From: Eledone cirrhosa
Taxonomy: Eukaryota; Mollusca; Cephalopoda; Octopoda; Eledonidae
Reading direction: 5' to 3'
Length of the DNA stretch: 64,000 nt
Assembly (NCBI GenBank): GCA_964016885.1
Contig: OZ024743.1
Location: 166,982,022-167,046,021, forward strand
This document shows positions 54,387 through 64,000 of this stretch, piece after piece. Numbering within the stretch: the first letter of the stretch is position 1; each line of letters begins with the position of its first letter. The notes under the pieces were generated by a model that saw only the letters and a program-made list of their open reading frames with translations, was not told the DNA's origin and searched no databases. The translations under genes were made by a program, and so were the position numbers.

Positions 54387-57030
54387 GAGCAATCTTAAGA
54401 ACGGAATTGAATGCAAGGAATAGGATCGATGCCATAAACAGGCTTGCCATACCAGTCATCAACTGGTCAAGCACAGAGATCCGTAGGCTCGATACAAAAA
54501 TTAGAAAATTCTTAACCATGCACATCACCCGAAGGCATATACAGATAGAATATATCTCCCTAGGAAAGAAGGAGGACGTGGGTTAATCCAGTTAGACATT
54601 GCGTTGAAAACTGCAACAATTGGATTATCTACATATCTAAGGGAATCACATGATTGGATGATCAAACTCGTTTTGAAACACGAAAGCATCAAAAGATCAT
54701 ATTCCATTACAAAAGATGCACAAAGATACAGTAATGAACTACAAATTTCAGAAGTTCCATTTACTCCTGAAATGAAAAACACAGAAAAAGCAAAGCAGGT
54801 AAAAGTAACTGCAAAGAAAGAACTGCTACAGAAACTGGCTAAGAAATGGCAAGAAAAGCCTCTGTATGGAAAATACCCAGAACGAGCTACCGTATATACT
54901 CGCGTATAGGTCGCACTTTTTTTACCATAAATAAGTATAAATCTTTGGGGTGCGACCTATCCGATCGACATCAGACTGACCAATGATTTTTCATAGACTT
55001 ATAAAAATAACTTTGTTAATATTTTTTATTATTTAACATAATAATTTCATATATCTTATACATATATTTCTTGATTTTAAATTTTTTACTAAAACTTCGT
55101 AGTGTTTACGTTTTTTTCTATCTGACCGAACCATCCGTCATTAAAATCCATAGAAATGCATACCCGGTATTTAAAATGTGATTTCATTGTCTTAGCATTA
55201 CTATGAACACGTATTGTGATGTATTTACTTTAACAGGAAACAGATTATTGCACGTGGTGTTTCTTTTCAAAATTGGCAAGTGAGAAAAGTTGATAGTTGA
55301 AATTTTTTTTATAATTCACTGAGAAATATGAATTCCAGTAAGAGAAAAAGTTATCAAACAGATGATATTGAAGAATGTGAAGATGAATTGAATGACTATT
55401 ATAACGAATGCACAGTTACAGATGAAGAAATGAAAAAAACTATTAATTAACAGGTGTAAAAGTAATAACTTTATGGATAAACACAAAAATTTAAACTTTA
55501 TCTGCCTTACCTGTTAGATTTGTTGCAAAAAATTCAATAATGACCTAGATGTTGACTTCCATCAATTCTAGCAGTTTTCCAAACAGGTGAATTAATTAAA
55601 AATGCAGATATAATCAGTACAAGGTTTTAGTCTTTCTCTACATTCCAGGCAAATATTTTCATTGAAAAAAATGTATAAAACCTTTTCACCAGTCAAAATA
55701 ATATTTGCAATGTACTCTTACATAATGTACGGTGTAAATTTACGTAACAGAGTGTTCCCAATATATAAGTTCATTAATAGGTGTGAACATGTATTGGTGT
55801 TGTATCTTTCAACCACGTTGCTGTAATATTTTTATGGTGTCCGTCAGATCTTCGCTTTCACTTTCAAAGTAACTATCATCATCAGAAATAAATACGTCTG
55901 ATTCATTTGAAGATAAGTCACTAATATTATCTTGTGTTTCTTTTTCATTTCGAATGTCGTCGCATGTAAAACCTTCAAAGTCGGTATTCGCTACTTTGGG
56001 AAGCCATGTTGATACGCTAAAAATCTGTTATACTTTCAACGTTAAAAAACACGTGTTATTTCACGTTGTTTCACTATATTAAGAGTTAATTTTCGCGCTT
56101 AAAGGCTTTATCTCGCAGTAATCTCGAATTGAGGAAATTTCGATGACGTTAATGTTTATTTTATAAATAAAACATGGTTTGGAGTATATATCGCAACGGC
56201 GAAGTAATGGAAAACTAACAGATTATTAGTTTCAATTATCATAAAAAATAGTAGTTTGACGGCCCAAATTTCAGTGCGACCTATCTGCGAGTCAATGGTA
56301 AATAGCCTATTTGACATATCTGCCGGGGCGACCTATACACGAGTATAAACTGTTACAATCGTGATGTTGACAAAACTTTAACCCATCAGTGGTTGGCATC
56401 CTCTGGACTGAAATTGGAGACTGAAGGACTGATTATATCAGCACAAGATCAGTGTCTGCCAACAAAAAATTATCAAGCCAACATAATAAAAAATGGATGC
56501 AACCCATTATGCCGTGTATGTAAAAAAACAACCAGAGACCATTGATCATATAATTTCAATGTGCAGTCCTATAGCTCCAACCGAATACCTAAACAGGCAT
56601 GACAGAGCTGCACAATACATACATTGGATAATGTGTAAGCATTTTGACCTGCCCCATCAAAAGAATTGGTGGGAGCATCAACCACCTCCCATACTTGAAA
56701 AAGATCACATCTCGATCTTGTGGAACTTTAGCATCCAAACAGACCAAAAAATAGATGCAAATAGACCTGATATAATACTGAAGGACTTTAAAAAGAGGGT
56801 ATGCCTGCTAATTGATATGTCCGTTCCAATAGACAAGAATGTATCTATAAAAACATTTGAAAAATTGAGCAAGTATAAGGACCTGGAGATAGAAATTTGA
56901 AAAATGTGGTTGTAGGCGCTCTAGGAATGATACGTAAGGGGGCTAATGATTACTTATCGCAAATAGGAGAAATACAAAAGATAGTACTAATGGGAACTGC
57001 CCATATACTAAGGAAGATTCTGTCAATATA
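54386..57030 (+). pseudogene. R4-3 LINE relic, split by a DNA transposon
   Basis: Begins directly at the (AAT)n with ILRTELNARNRIDAINRLAI and IRRLDTKIRKFLT, then LSTYLRESHDWMIKLVLKHE and LLQKLAKKWQEKPLYGKYPE. After the insert (54893-56350) it resumes with NRDVDKTLTHQWL, CSPIAPTEYLNRHDRAAQYI, HWIMCKHFDLPHQKNWWEHQ and the nuclease NRPDIILKDFKKRVCLLIDM. The end (KIVLMGTAHILRK-like) closes near 57030. Related to but distinct from R4-1 and R4-2. Confidence 0.8.
54893..56350. mobile_element. TIR DNA transposon, ~1.46 kb, probably pogo/Tigger-like
   Basis: Ends are inverted: CGTATATACTCGCGTATAGG at the left, with mirror TTTATACTCGTGTATAGGTC at the right, about 27 bp with few mismatches. A TA flank fits Tc1/mariner-superfamily insertion, but one base is uncertain. 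Inside, a minus-strand scrap (56009-55850: STWLPKVANTDFEGFTCDD, then acidic ESDVFISDDDSYFES) looks like a transposase acidic tail. A short plus-strand frame at 55330-55449 (MNSSKRKSYQTDD) is also acidic. No DDE core is left, so it is non-autonomous. Superfamily is inferred. Confidence 0.65.
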
Positions 57031-57540
57031 AGTACATCACAAGTCTAAACACCTAAAAATGCATGTGTGTGTGGGTATGTGTGTTCTTTCTTGAACATGG
57101 CGGACCTTGTTGTTTCTTGAGGTCACTGGTTGTGACTTGGTGATAACTCGTATGAACATAAAGCAAGATAAATGCAACTGTAATAATAATAATAATAATA
57201 ATAATAGGATGCCTATAATGAAGCTCCCTACAAGATTTGAAATAAATCAGACACCATCGACAAAACAATAATAAATATATAAGAAAACAAAGAGGAAACA
57301 TAATAGACGAGAGCCAACAAAGCCTACTAAAAATAAATTGTATACACGGATCGTCATTATAACATAATTTTCTTTATTAAAATTGCGACAACATGAGTAA
57401 AATTCAACAAGTTGAAAATCAGCCATTACACAACACATAGGGTTTGAAATAAAAACAAAAAGTTTAACAATATACGTAATTAACAAAAATTACTGATTGT
57501 ATTACAAATGGCTGTATTATAAACACAACGGAAAACGTAC
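57031..57540. other. (AAT)n and unassigned DNA
   Basis: (AAT)n at 57180-57206, otherwise unassigned AT-rich DNA between two LINE relics. Confidence 0.5.
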
Positions 57541-58825
57541 ACAAAACAATCACACAGATGTACAGACGTTCGTTCTTTGAATGATAACAAATGAGCACAA
57601 AACCGTACAAACACAGAATCACAAAATACTAATGTTCGAAATAATGGACCAGACTCTAACGCTCAAGTACCACTAATAAAAACAAAAAGACACAAATGGA
57701 CAACTGAGGAATATGCTTCAATCATATACGCGTACCTTACGCCAACATTATACCGTAAAAATGAAAAGACAACAACACACACATAAAATACTAGCTGCAG
57801 TTCTCAGAGTGCGTCTGAAAATGCTAGCAACCCGGGGTGCCCATACTGGATTTTCAATATCAACCTTTGCTAGGTGTGTTTAGGGCAGATCAAAAACGTG
57901 TGGAACTATCAGAAGCTGTTTAAGTCATAAGTCCTTCTCCATCCAGCAACATTATACCCTAAAAACGAAAACACAATACACACATAAAATCTGGCTGAAA
58001 ATCAACCCACATTTTGAGTTAATACTTGACCCTAATAAACTAGCAAATTTAAGGAGATACATATTAAAAACAAGAAAAAGAATATCAGACACTGAAATCA
58101 AACAACTAAAAGAACAAATTCATAACAAAAACACAAATAATGATAACATAATAATTAACTAACATAAACATATAGAGAATTTAAAATGTGACATAAAAAC
58201 CAACATACCCCAAATAGATAAAGTAAACAACAAAACAGAGCAAACCCCAACCATAAAAGACACACAGTGCTAACCAACAAAAACAGATTCAAGACAACAC
58301 AACCAAAGATACATATGTTAAGACAATGGCAAGAGAAATCCTTACATGGCCCATACCCCAAAAAACTAAATCGAAAGGAAGTAGATAAAGAAAACACACA
58401 AAACTGGCTCCGAAGCACTGGACTAAAAACAGAGATGGAAGGATTTCTAATTGCAGAGCAGCTGTTCTCTGGGATATGCCAATACATATGACAAAGAGAT
58501 CAAGGCCAACTGACCAGATATTATAGTCAAAGACCACAAAGAAAAAAGATGCCTTCTAATAGATATATTAATCCCCACAGATGACAATATATCTTCCAAG
58601 GAAATAAAGAAATTCTCCAAATATTAAGATCTAGAGATAGAAATAACTCGAATGCGGAAAATGAAACAGAAACAATACCTACAATAATAGTTGCTCTAGG
58701 AATGATAAAATAACACAGACAAATACATAGCCCAAACCTCAGGACTTACAAATATACACAGCATCCAAAAGATAGCACTACTAGGCACTGCACATATATT
58801 ACGAAAAGGATCAATACAGTAGAAA
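57541..58825 (+). pseudogene. R4-like LINE relic, N-terminus joined to C-terminus
   Basis: Begins with a Myb/SANT-like region (RHKWTTEEYASIIYAYL, 57685-57740), then after an insert IWLKINPH, LDPNKLANLRRYILKTRKR and a stop. Next is QWQEKSLHGPYPKKLNR, TQNWLRSTGLKTEMEGFLIA, then nuclease remains (PDIIVKDHKEKRCLLIDILI; IALLGTAHILRKG). The RT is deleted. It shows that the Myb-like N-terminus and the RLE C-terminus belong to one element type. Confidence 0.75.
57790..57946 (+). repeat. 157-bp insert flanked by a ~45-bp duplication
   Basis: Relative of 30225-30372. Flanked by imperfect direct repeats of LINE coding sequence, 57743-57789 and 57947-57990 (CAACATTATACC...CACATAAAAT). Removing one copy and the insert restores the peptide order of related LINEs. 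Confidence 0.75.
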
Positions 58826-58980
58826 CAACATCAGCAAAAACTACACTGCTCATACCCAAGGTGCATAGAACTGTGCTCGGTAAAGGTGGTGGATAGACCA
58901 TTATGCAATAGCTCCCGTACGTTTTTGATATTTTACATATTTAAATAATTCTTATTGCAAATGGGAATATAACTCAAATA
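58826..58980. other. Unassigned DNA
   Basis: Short gap between two R4-like LINEs. No feature seen. Confidence 0.4.
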
Positions 58981-61322
58981 TTTAATCCCTGAGGCAGAAC
59001 AGACTAAGACATTCTGGAGAGAAATATGGGAGCAGGATGTTGAATATAATAGTCAGGCAGTGTGGATTGAGACAGTTAAAAAGGAGATTAGTGAACAAGC
59101 ACACCAACAACCTGATTTGAGTATCACAGCTGAAACTCTTAAAAAGCAGGCCAAAATACTAACCAACTGGAAATCACCAGGCCCAGATGGTGTGCAAGGA
59201 TATTGGTTAAAAAATATAACATCCCTCCACCCAAAACTGACAGCCATGTTCAATGACTGCTTGGTGTCGGGTGAAGTACCAGAGTGGTTGACAAAAGGTA
59301 CCACAGTACTGGTAATGAAAGACCGAATCAAGGGTAATGTGGAAACTGTTAACAAGCATTGTGTCTGTGGAAATCTACTATCACCTCCACATAAACAACT
59401 TATTACCAGACAAACAGAAAGGATGCCGAAAGAAGTCCTGTGGCACAAAAGACCAGTTACTTATTGATAAGATGGTAATAAGGAATTGCAAGAGGAGGTA
59501 TACTGGTCTTGCCATGGGATGGATAGATTACAAGAAGGGCATTCGACATGGTACCTCATTCTTGGATAACCAAAAGCCTAGAGATCTTCAAGGTGGCAGA
59601 CAACATCAGACAGTTGTTGAGCAAAAGTATGAAGTCCTGGGAAACAGAGTTAACATCGGGTGGAGAATCCTTGGGAGGCGTGAAGATCAAGAGAGGTATC
59701 TTCCAGGGAGATAGTTTGTTCCCTTTGTTGTTTGTCCTTGCCCTCATACCCTTGTCCCTCATATTGCAAAAAGTGAGAGCAGGATACAAGCTGGGAAGAG
59801 GAGAGCTTGCCATCAACCACCTCCTCTTCATGGATGATCTAAAACTCTTTGGGAAATGTGAGAAGGAGTTGGATGTACTTGTTGACACTGTCCGTATTTT
59901 CAGCAATGATATATGTATGCAATTTGGTGTTAATAAGTGTGGAGTCCTAGTGATGAAGAGGGGTAAATTGAACAGGAGCAACGGAATCCAGTTACCAACA
60001 GGTGAGATGATAAAGGAAATTGACATTGAAGAGGGATACAAATATTTGGGTGTTCTGGAGGCAGATGACATCAAGAACAAAAAAGAATTAATAAGATCTG
60101 AGTACATAAGAAGAATAAGGAACATACTAAAATCACACCTAAATAGTAGGAATGTCATAAGTGCAGTAAATTCCCGAGCTGTGTCTATTATTCCGTACAG
60201 TGCAGGAATTCTCAAATGGAATGTTACTGAACAAAAAGAAATGGATAGGAAGACTACGAAGCTAATGACTCTCTACAGCATGTTCCACAAGAGGAGTGAT
60301 GTTGATAGGAGATCTGAAGGTGGAAGAGGTCTTATCAGCATAGAGGGCCGTGTTCAGATGAAGAAAAACAGTCTGCACAAATATGTGTCTGACATTAGGG
60401 AGCCAATGCTCAAAGTTGTACTGAAGGAGAAGACAATAGACCAGGGAATGTCCAAGGAGGAGCAACCTTCATGAAAAATCCCTTCATAACACCTTCTTTA
60501 AGAAAACAGAATTCAGAGATCCACAGACATGGAACTGGTTAAAAAGAAGAGACCTTAAAAAAGCTACAGAAGGAAGGCTAATGGCTGCACAAGAGCAAGC
60601 CCTCAGAACGAAGTGGGTGAAACACCATATTGATAAGGAGGAGGCTAGCTCACTGTGTAGGATCTGTGGAGAGAGAGAAGAAACTGTGGCTCACATTGTA
60701 TCTGAGTGTAAACACCTAGCCCAGACTCACTATAAAGGTTGGAGACATGATGTGATATGCAGGGTGATCCACTGGTATCTATGCAAAGTAAACAATTTAC
60801 CACATTCTGAGAAGTGGTATGAGCATAAGCCAGAGTCGGTGATAGAAAAACGATCAAGTGAAGGTGCTATGGGATTTTAGGATACAGATGGACAAGAAAT
60901 TAGAACACAATAGGCCTGACCTGGTGGTTTTTGACATGGAAAAATGATTGTGTCTGATTGTAGATATAGTCTGCCCATTTGACACGAGAGTGCAAGAAAA
61001 GGAGAGGGAGAAAATTAACCAATACCAGGATTTAAAGTAGCAGTTAAAAAGGATTTGGGACTGTCATGAGATCATGGTCGTCCCGATTGTCATAGGAGCA
61101 CTAGGTACTATCTCAAAGAGTCTTCAAAGATGGTTAAAGAAGATTAGTCCAGCCCGCTTTTTAGAACACTTCAAAAGGCATGCTTGCTGGGAACAGCAAG
61201 AACCCTCCGATACGTCCTGAATATCTGAGGCTGCAGGTAGCGGTTTGATGTTCATTTGAACAAACTTTCCAGTTAACTAACATCAATGACTGAGACTCCA
61301 ATAATAATAATAATAATAATGA
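58981..61322 (+). mobile_element. R4-1 LINE, longest copy
   Basis: 5'-truncated before RT (FWREIWEQDVEYN, VWIETVKKEISEQ), running through NWKSPGPDGVQGYW, IDYKK, FQGDSLFPLLFVLALIPLSL, LLFMDDLKLFGKCEKELD, the CCHC CRICGEREETVAHIVSEC (intact here) and the nuclease to (AAT)n at 61301-61320. Lesions: a ~35-bp deletion at 59337 removing the YRPITCLS segment, a frameshift at 59540 inside motif A, missing codons near 60470, and an extra base near 60848. Confidence 0.9.
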
Positions 61323-62738
61323 TACAAGTATTTGGGTGTTCTGGAGGCTGATGAGATCAAGAACAAAAAATGAAGGAATTGATAAGATCTGAATACATTC
61401 GGAGAGTAAGGAGCGTATTAAAGTCACATCTGAACAGTAGGAATGCCATAAGTGCAGTAAATTCCCGAGCTGTGTCTATTATTAGGTACAGTGCGGGAAT
61501 TCTGAGATGGAATGTTGCTGAACAAAAAGAAATGGATAGGAAGACTAGGAAGCTATTGACTATCTACAACATGTTCCACAAGAGGAGTGATGTCGATAGA
61601 CTCTACTTAAGGAGATCTGAAGGTGGAAGAGGTCTTATCAGCATAGAGGACTGTGTTCAGATGGAGAAAAACAACCTACACAAATACGTGACTGATAGTA
61701 AGGAGCCAATGCTCAGAATTGTACTGAAGGAGAGGACAATAGACCAGGGGATGTCCAAGGAGGAAATAACAACAAGGAGAAAGAGCAGCCTTCATGAAAA
61801 ATCCCTTCATAGTACCTTCTTTGAGAAAACCGAATTCAGAGATCCACAGACATGGAACTGGTTGAAAAGAGGAGACCTTAAAAAGGCTACTGAAGGAATG
61901 CTAATGGCTGCTGAATTCAGAGATCCACAGACATGGAACTGGTTGAAAAGAGGAGACCTTAAAAAGGCTACTGAAGGAATGCTAATGGCTGCGCAAGAGC
62001 AGGCCCTCAAAACGAAGTGGTTGAAACACCATATTTACAAGGAGGAGACTAGCCCACTGTGCAGGATCTGTGGAGAGAGAGAGGAGACTGTGGCTCACAT
62101 TGTATCCGAGTGTAAACACCTAGCCCAGACTCACTATAAGGGCTGGAGACATGATGTGATGGGCAGAGTGATCCACTGGCACCTATGCAAAGTAAACAAT
62201 TTACCACATTCTGAGAAGTGGTATGAGCATAAGCCAGAGTCGGTGATAGAAAACGATGAGGTGAAGGTGCTATGGGATTTTAGGATACAGACGGACAAGA
62301 AACTGGAACACAATAGACCTGACCTGGTGGTTGTGGACAAGGGAAAAAGATCGTGCCTGATTGTGGATGTAACCTGCCCATTCGGCACAAGAGTGCAAGA
62401 GAAGGAGAGGGAGAAAATTAACCGATACCAGGACTTAAAGTGGGAGGTAAGAAGGATTTGGAACTGCTATGAAGTCAAAGTGGTCCCGATTGTCATAGGC
62501 GCACTAGGTACTATCTCAAAGAGTTTCCAAGGATGGTTAAAGAAAATTGGTCTCGCCGCGCTTTTTGGAACGCTTCAAAAGGCATGCTTGCTGGGAACAG
62601 CAAGAACCCTCCGATACGTCCTGAATATCTGAGGCTGCAGGTAGTGGCTTGATATTCATTTATTTCAACAAACTTTCCAGTTAACTAACATCAATGACTG
62701 AGACTCAAAGAACAATAATAATAATAATAATAATAATC
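61323..62738 (+). mobile_element. R4-1 LINE, 3' half, least damaged copy
   Basis: Starts directly after the previous copy's (AAT)n at YLGVLEADEIKNK, keeps one open frame to the stop, and ends ACATCAATGACTGAGACTC with (AAT)n at 62714-62738. Very close to 52720-54385. Confidence 0.9.
61370..62632 (+). pseudogene. R4-1 CCHC and restriction-like endonuclease region, open frame
   Basis: 420 codons without a stop, lacking RT. Linker (RSEYIRRVRSVLKSHLNSRN), CCHC finger CRICGEREETVAHIVSEC (spacing C-x2-C-x8-H-x4-C), then RPDLVVVDKGKRSCLIVDVT and YQDLKWEVRRIW, the PD-(D/E)-type nuclease used by RLE LINEs to nick DNA. Residues 155-181 are repeated once exactly in frame (81-bp duplication, 61832-61912 and 61913-61993). 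The ATG at 61370 is internal to the element's ORF. As a 5'-truncated piece it is not expected to act. Confidence 0.85.
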
Positions 62739-62868
62739 TGGTTAAAAAGAGGAGACCTTAAAAAGGCTACAGAAGGAATGCTAATGGCTGCGCAAGAGCA
62801 GGCCCTCAGAACAAAGTGGGTGAAACACCATACTTACAAGGAGGAGGCTAGCCCACTGTGTAGGATCA
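62739..62868 (+). pseudogene. R4-1 LINE fragment, 130 bp
   Basis: Begins after (AAT)n with WLKRGDLKKATEGMLMAAQE and ends inside the CCHC finger (PLCRI), where it changes abruptly to RTE sequence. Both ends are truncated. Confidence 0.85.
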
Positions 62869-63395
62869 CAGAAAAGAGAGACTTTGTATGTAGCAGAAGC
62901 ACAGGAATAGTGTGTATTAAGAACAGCAGTGAAATAAACTTCTTCCAATCCCAGTTTCTGTTACATAAGGAACTTAACAGTGTAGGGGGGTTTCTCTGAA
63001 AGAATAGTAGCTAGAATAAGAACAGGCTGGGAAAAGTTTAGGGAGTTACTACTTATGTTGACAATAAATGGATTTTCTCTATGAACGAAGGGTAGATTAT
63101 ATAATACCTGTGTAAAAAGCATGATGTTGCATGGCCGTGAGATATGGGTAGTAAATTTAGAGGATATATGAAAATTGGAGAGAAATGAAGCAAGCATTCT
63201 CCATTAGATGTACAATGGGGCATGGATGAACTGAGAGAATAGCTGGAAAAGAGGAATCAGATGTTGTATGCAAAAGAGAAGATTGTATTAGTATGTGATG
63301 TATATGCATGAGCAATACTGGACAAAGAAGTGTCAAGCAATGTCAATGGAAGGAAGCTACAGTAGAGGAAGACAGAAAAACTTGGGGGAGAGGGC
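62869..63395 (+). pseudogene. RTE C-terminal relic
   Basis: Old copy of the RTE finger tail and C-terminal domain: FVCSRSTG, RIVARIRTGWEKFRELLLML, GRLYNTCVKSMMLHGREIW, KLERNEASILH, KKCQAMSMEGSYSRGRQKN. Several stops and small indels. Lies against the R4-1 fragment with no spacer. Confidence 0.8.
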
Positions 63396-63436
63396 TTGTG
63401 ATGATGAATATCTAAATGAAATAATGGTTTCCAATT

Positions 63437-63600
63437 AAAGCACAAGGCCAGCAATTTGAAGGGAATGGGAAGTCAATTACTGGTACTTTATTTTATCAAC
63501 CCAATAAGGATGAAAGGCAGAATGTAAAAGGTTGTATCTGTAGGCTGTAAAGCATGTTGTCTGATGCTCTACCAAAACTGGCAATTCACTGCCCTTATGA
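63437..63600 (-). mobile_element. OK-like SINE relic
   Basis: Minus strand resembles 45497-45680: CTTTCATCCTTATTGGG, AAAGTACCAGTAATTGACTT and GCTGGCCTTGTGC. Box B is ruined. A short (AAT)n follows at 63601-63614. Confidence 0.6.
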
Positions 63601-64000
63601 AATAATAATAATAGGAAATAAAATAAAAAAAGATAGTGAACAGATGGGACGTACAGCATTTAGAGCATAGATTGGCACCATCCAGAGTATTCTGAAAATA
63701 GAAGAAAAACTCAACTTTAATACAAAGCATATTATAATTCCCCATAACAATGTCACTTTATTGTACTAAAAGTAAATCATCATCCCCATCCCAAACCACC
63801 TTCACTACCATCATTACCACCACGACTACCATCATTGAACCAATATGTGAATATCTACATTTCAAATTACATCCAACTGTCTTTAAAAAGTAAGATAACA
63901 AAAATAAAAAAAAAACAGAAGCATGGGATGATTATGGTTATAACCACAGGTTTGCTAAATCAGGGCTGACAAGGTGATAAACAACAACAGCAAAAACTGA
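63601..64000. other. AT-rich DNA, nothing recognised
   Basis: A CAT/ACC-rich patch at 63775-63835. No frame or element end can be supported. Confidence 0.5.

Noticed and set aside
55330..55449. 39-residue acidic frame as a host gene
   Set aside because: Lies inside the TIR transposon and is probably a decayed piece of it.

Overview
This is a stretch of a large, repeat-rich animal genome. I could not support any ordinary host protein gene, rRNA, tRNA, operon or CRISPR array in it. Nearly everything recognisable is a transposable element or its relic, embedded in AT-rich DNA with long (TA)n, (AAT)n, (GAT)n and GT-rich simple repeats. The mixture points to a coleoid cephalopod, most likely octopus-like: tRNA-derived SINEs resembling the octopus OR2 and OK types, RTE-like LINEs with (GAT)n tails, RLE-type LINEs next to (AAT)n, several Penelope-like elements (PLEs) and Helitrons. 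The organism is an inference from element families.

Layout. 0-5 kb: a Pif1/Helitron helicase relic at the left edge, a clean-ended 1.3-kb Helitron (1704-3020), and a PLE relic ending in its own inverted copy (3460-4153). 5.6-8.9 kb: RTE copy A, decayed. 8.9-11.2 kb: PLE remains with a GIY-YIG domain. 11.5-12.5 kb: RTE copy B, 3' part. 13.0-18.4 kb: a PLE (reverse transcriptase then GIY-YIG, minus strand) between ~1.17-kb terminal inverted repeats whose outer ends carry hammerhead-like motifs. 19.0-20.5 kb: a PLE fragment and a mariner-type MITE. 20.6-27.3 kb: two nearly complete RTE elements head-to-head, copy C minus and copy D plus, each broken by a single obvious lesion. 27.4-31 kb: two Helitron-like units, a 66-bp minisatellite and unidentified repeats.

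31-64 kb: mostly RLE-type (R4/Dong-like) LINEs of at least three families, many of them joined to (AAT)n, including a head-to-tail run of three R4-1 copies at 59-62.9 kb. Between them lie two Tx1-like LINE remnants (34.6-36.1 kb and 45.9-50.8 kb), two SINEs (37.9-38.5 kb), a PLE inverted dimer with ~0.95-kb arms (38.7-41.0 kb), a 0.88-kb hairpin of unknown identity (44.4-45.2 kb) and a TIR DNA transposon inserted in an R4-like relic (54.9-56.3 kb).

How the parts work together. These elements do not form a pathway. They are independent selfish elements that nest in one another. RTE copies use an APE endonuclease and RT, with a PHD-like zinc finger between RT and the C-terminal domain. R4-like copies use a C-terminal CCHC plus restriction-like nuclease. 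PLEs use RT plus GIY-YIG nuclease, apparently with hammerhead-like RNA motifs in their terminal repeats. No copy has a fully intact coding region. RTE-C and RTE-D and the R4-1 copy at 61.3-62.7 kb are the least damaged.
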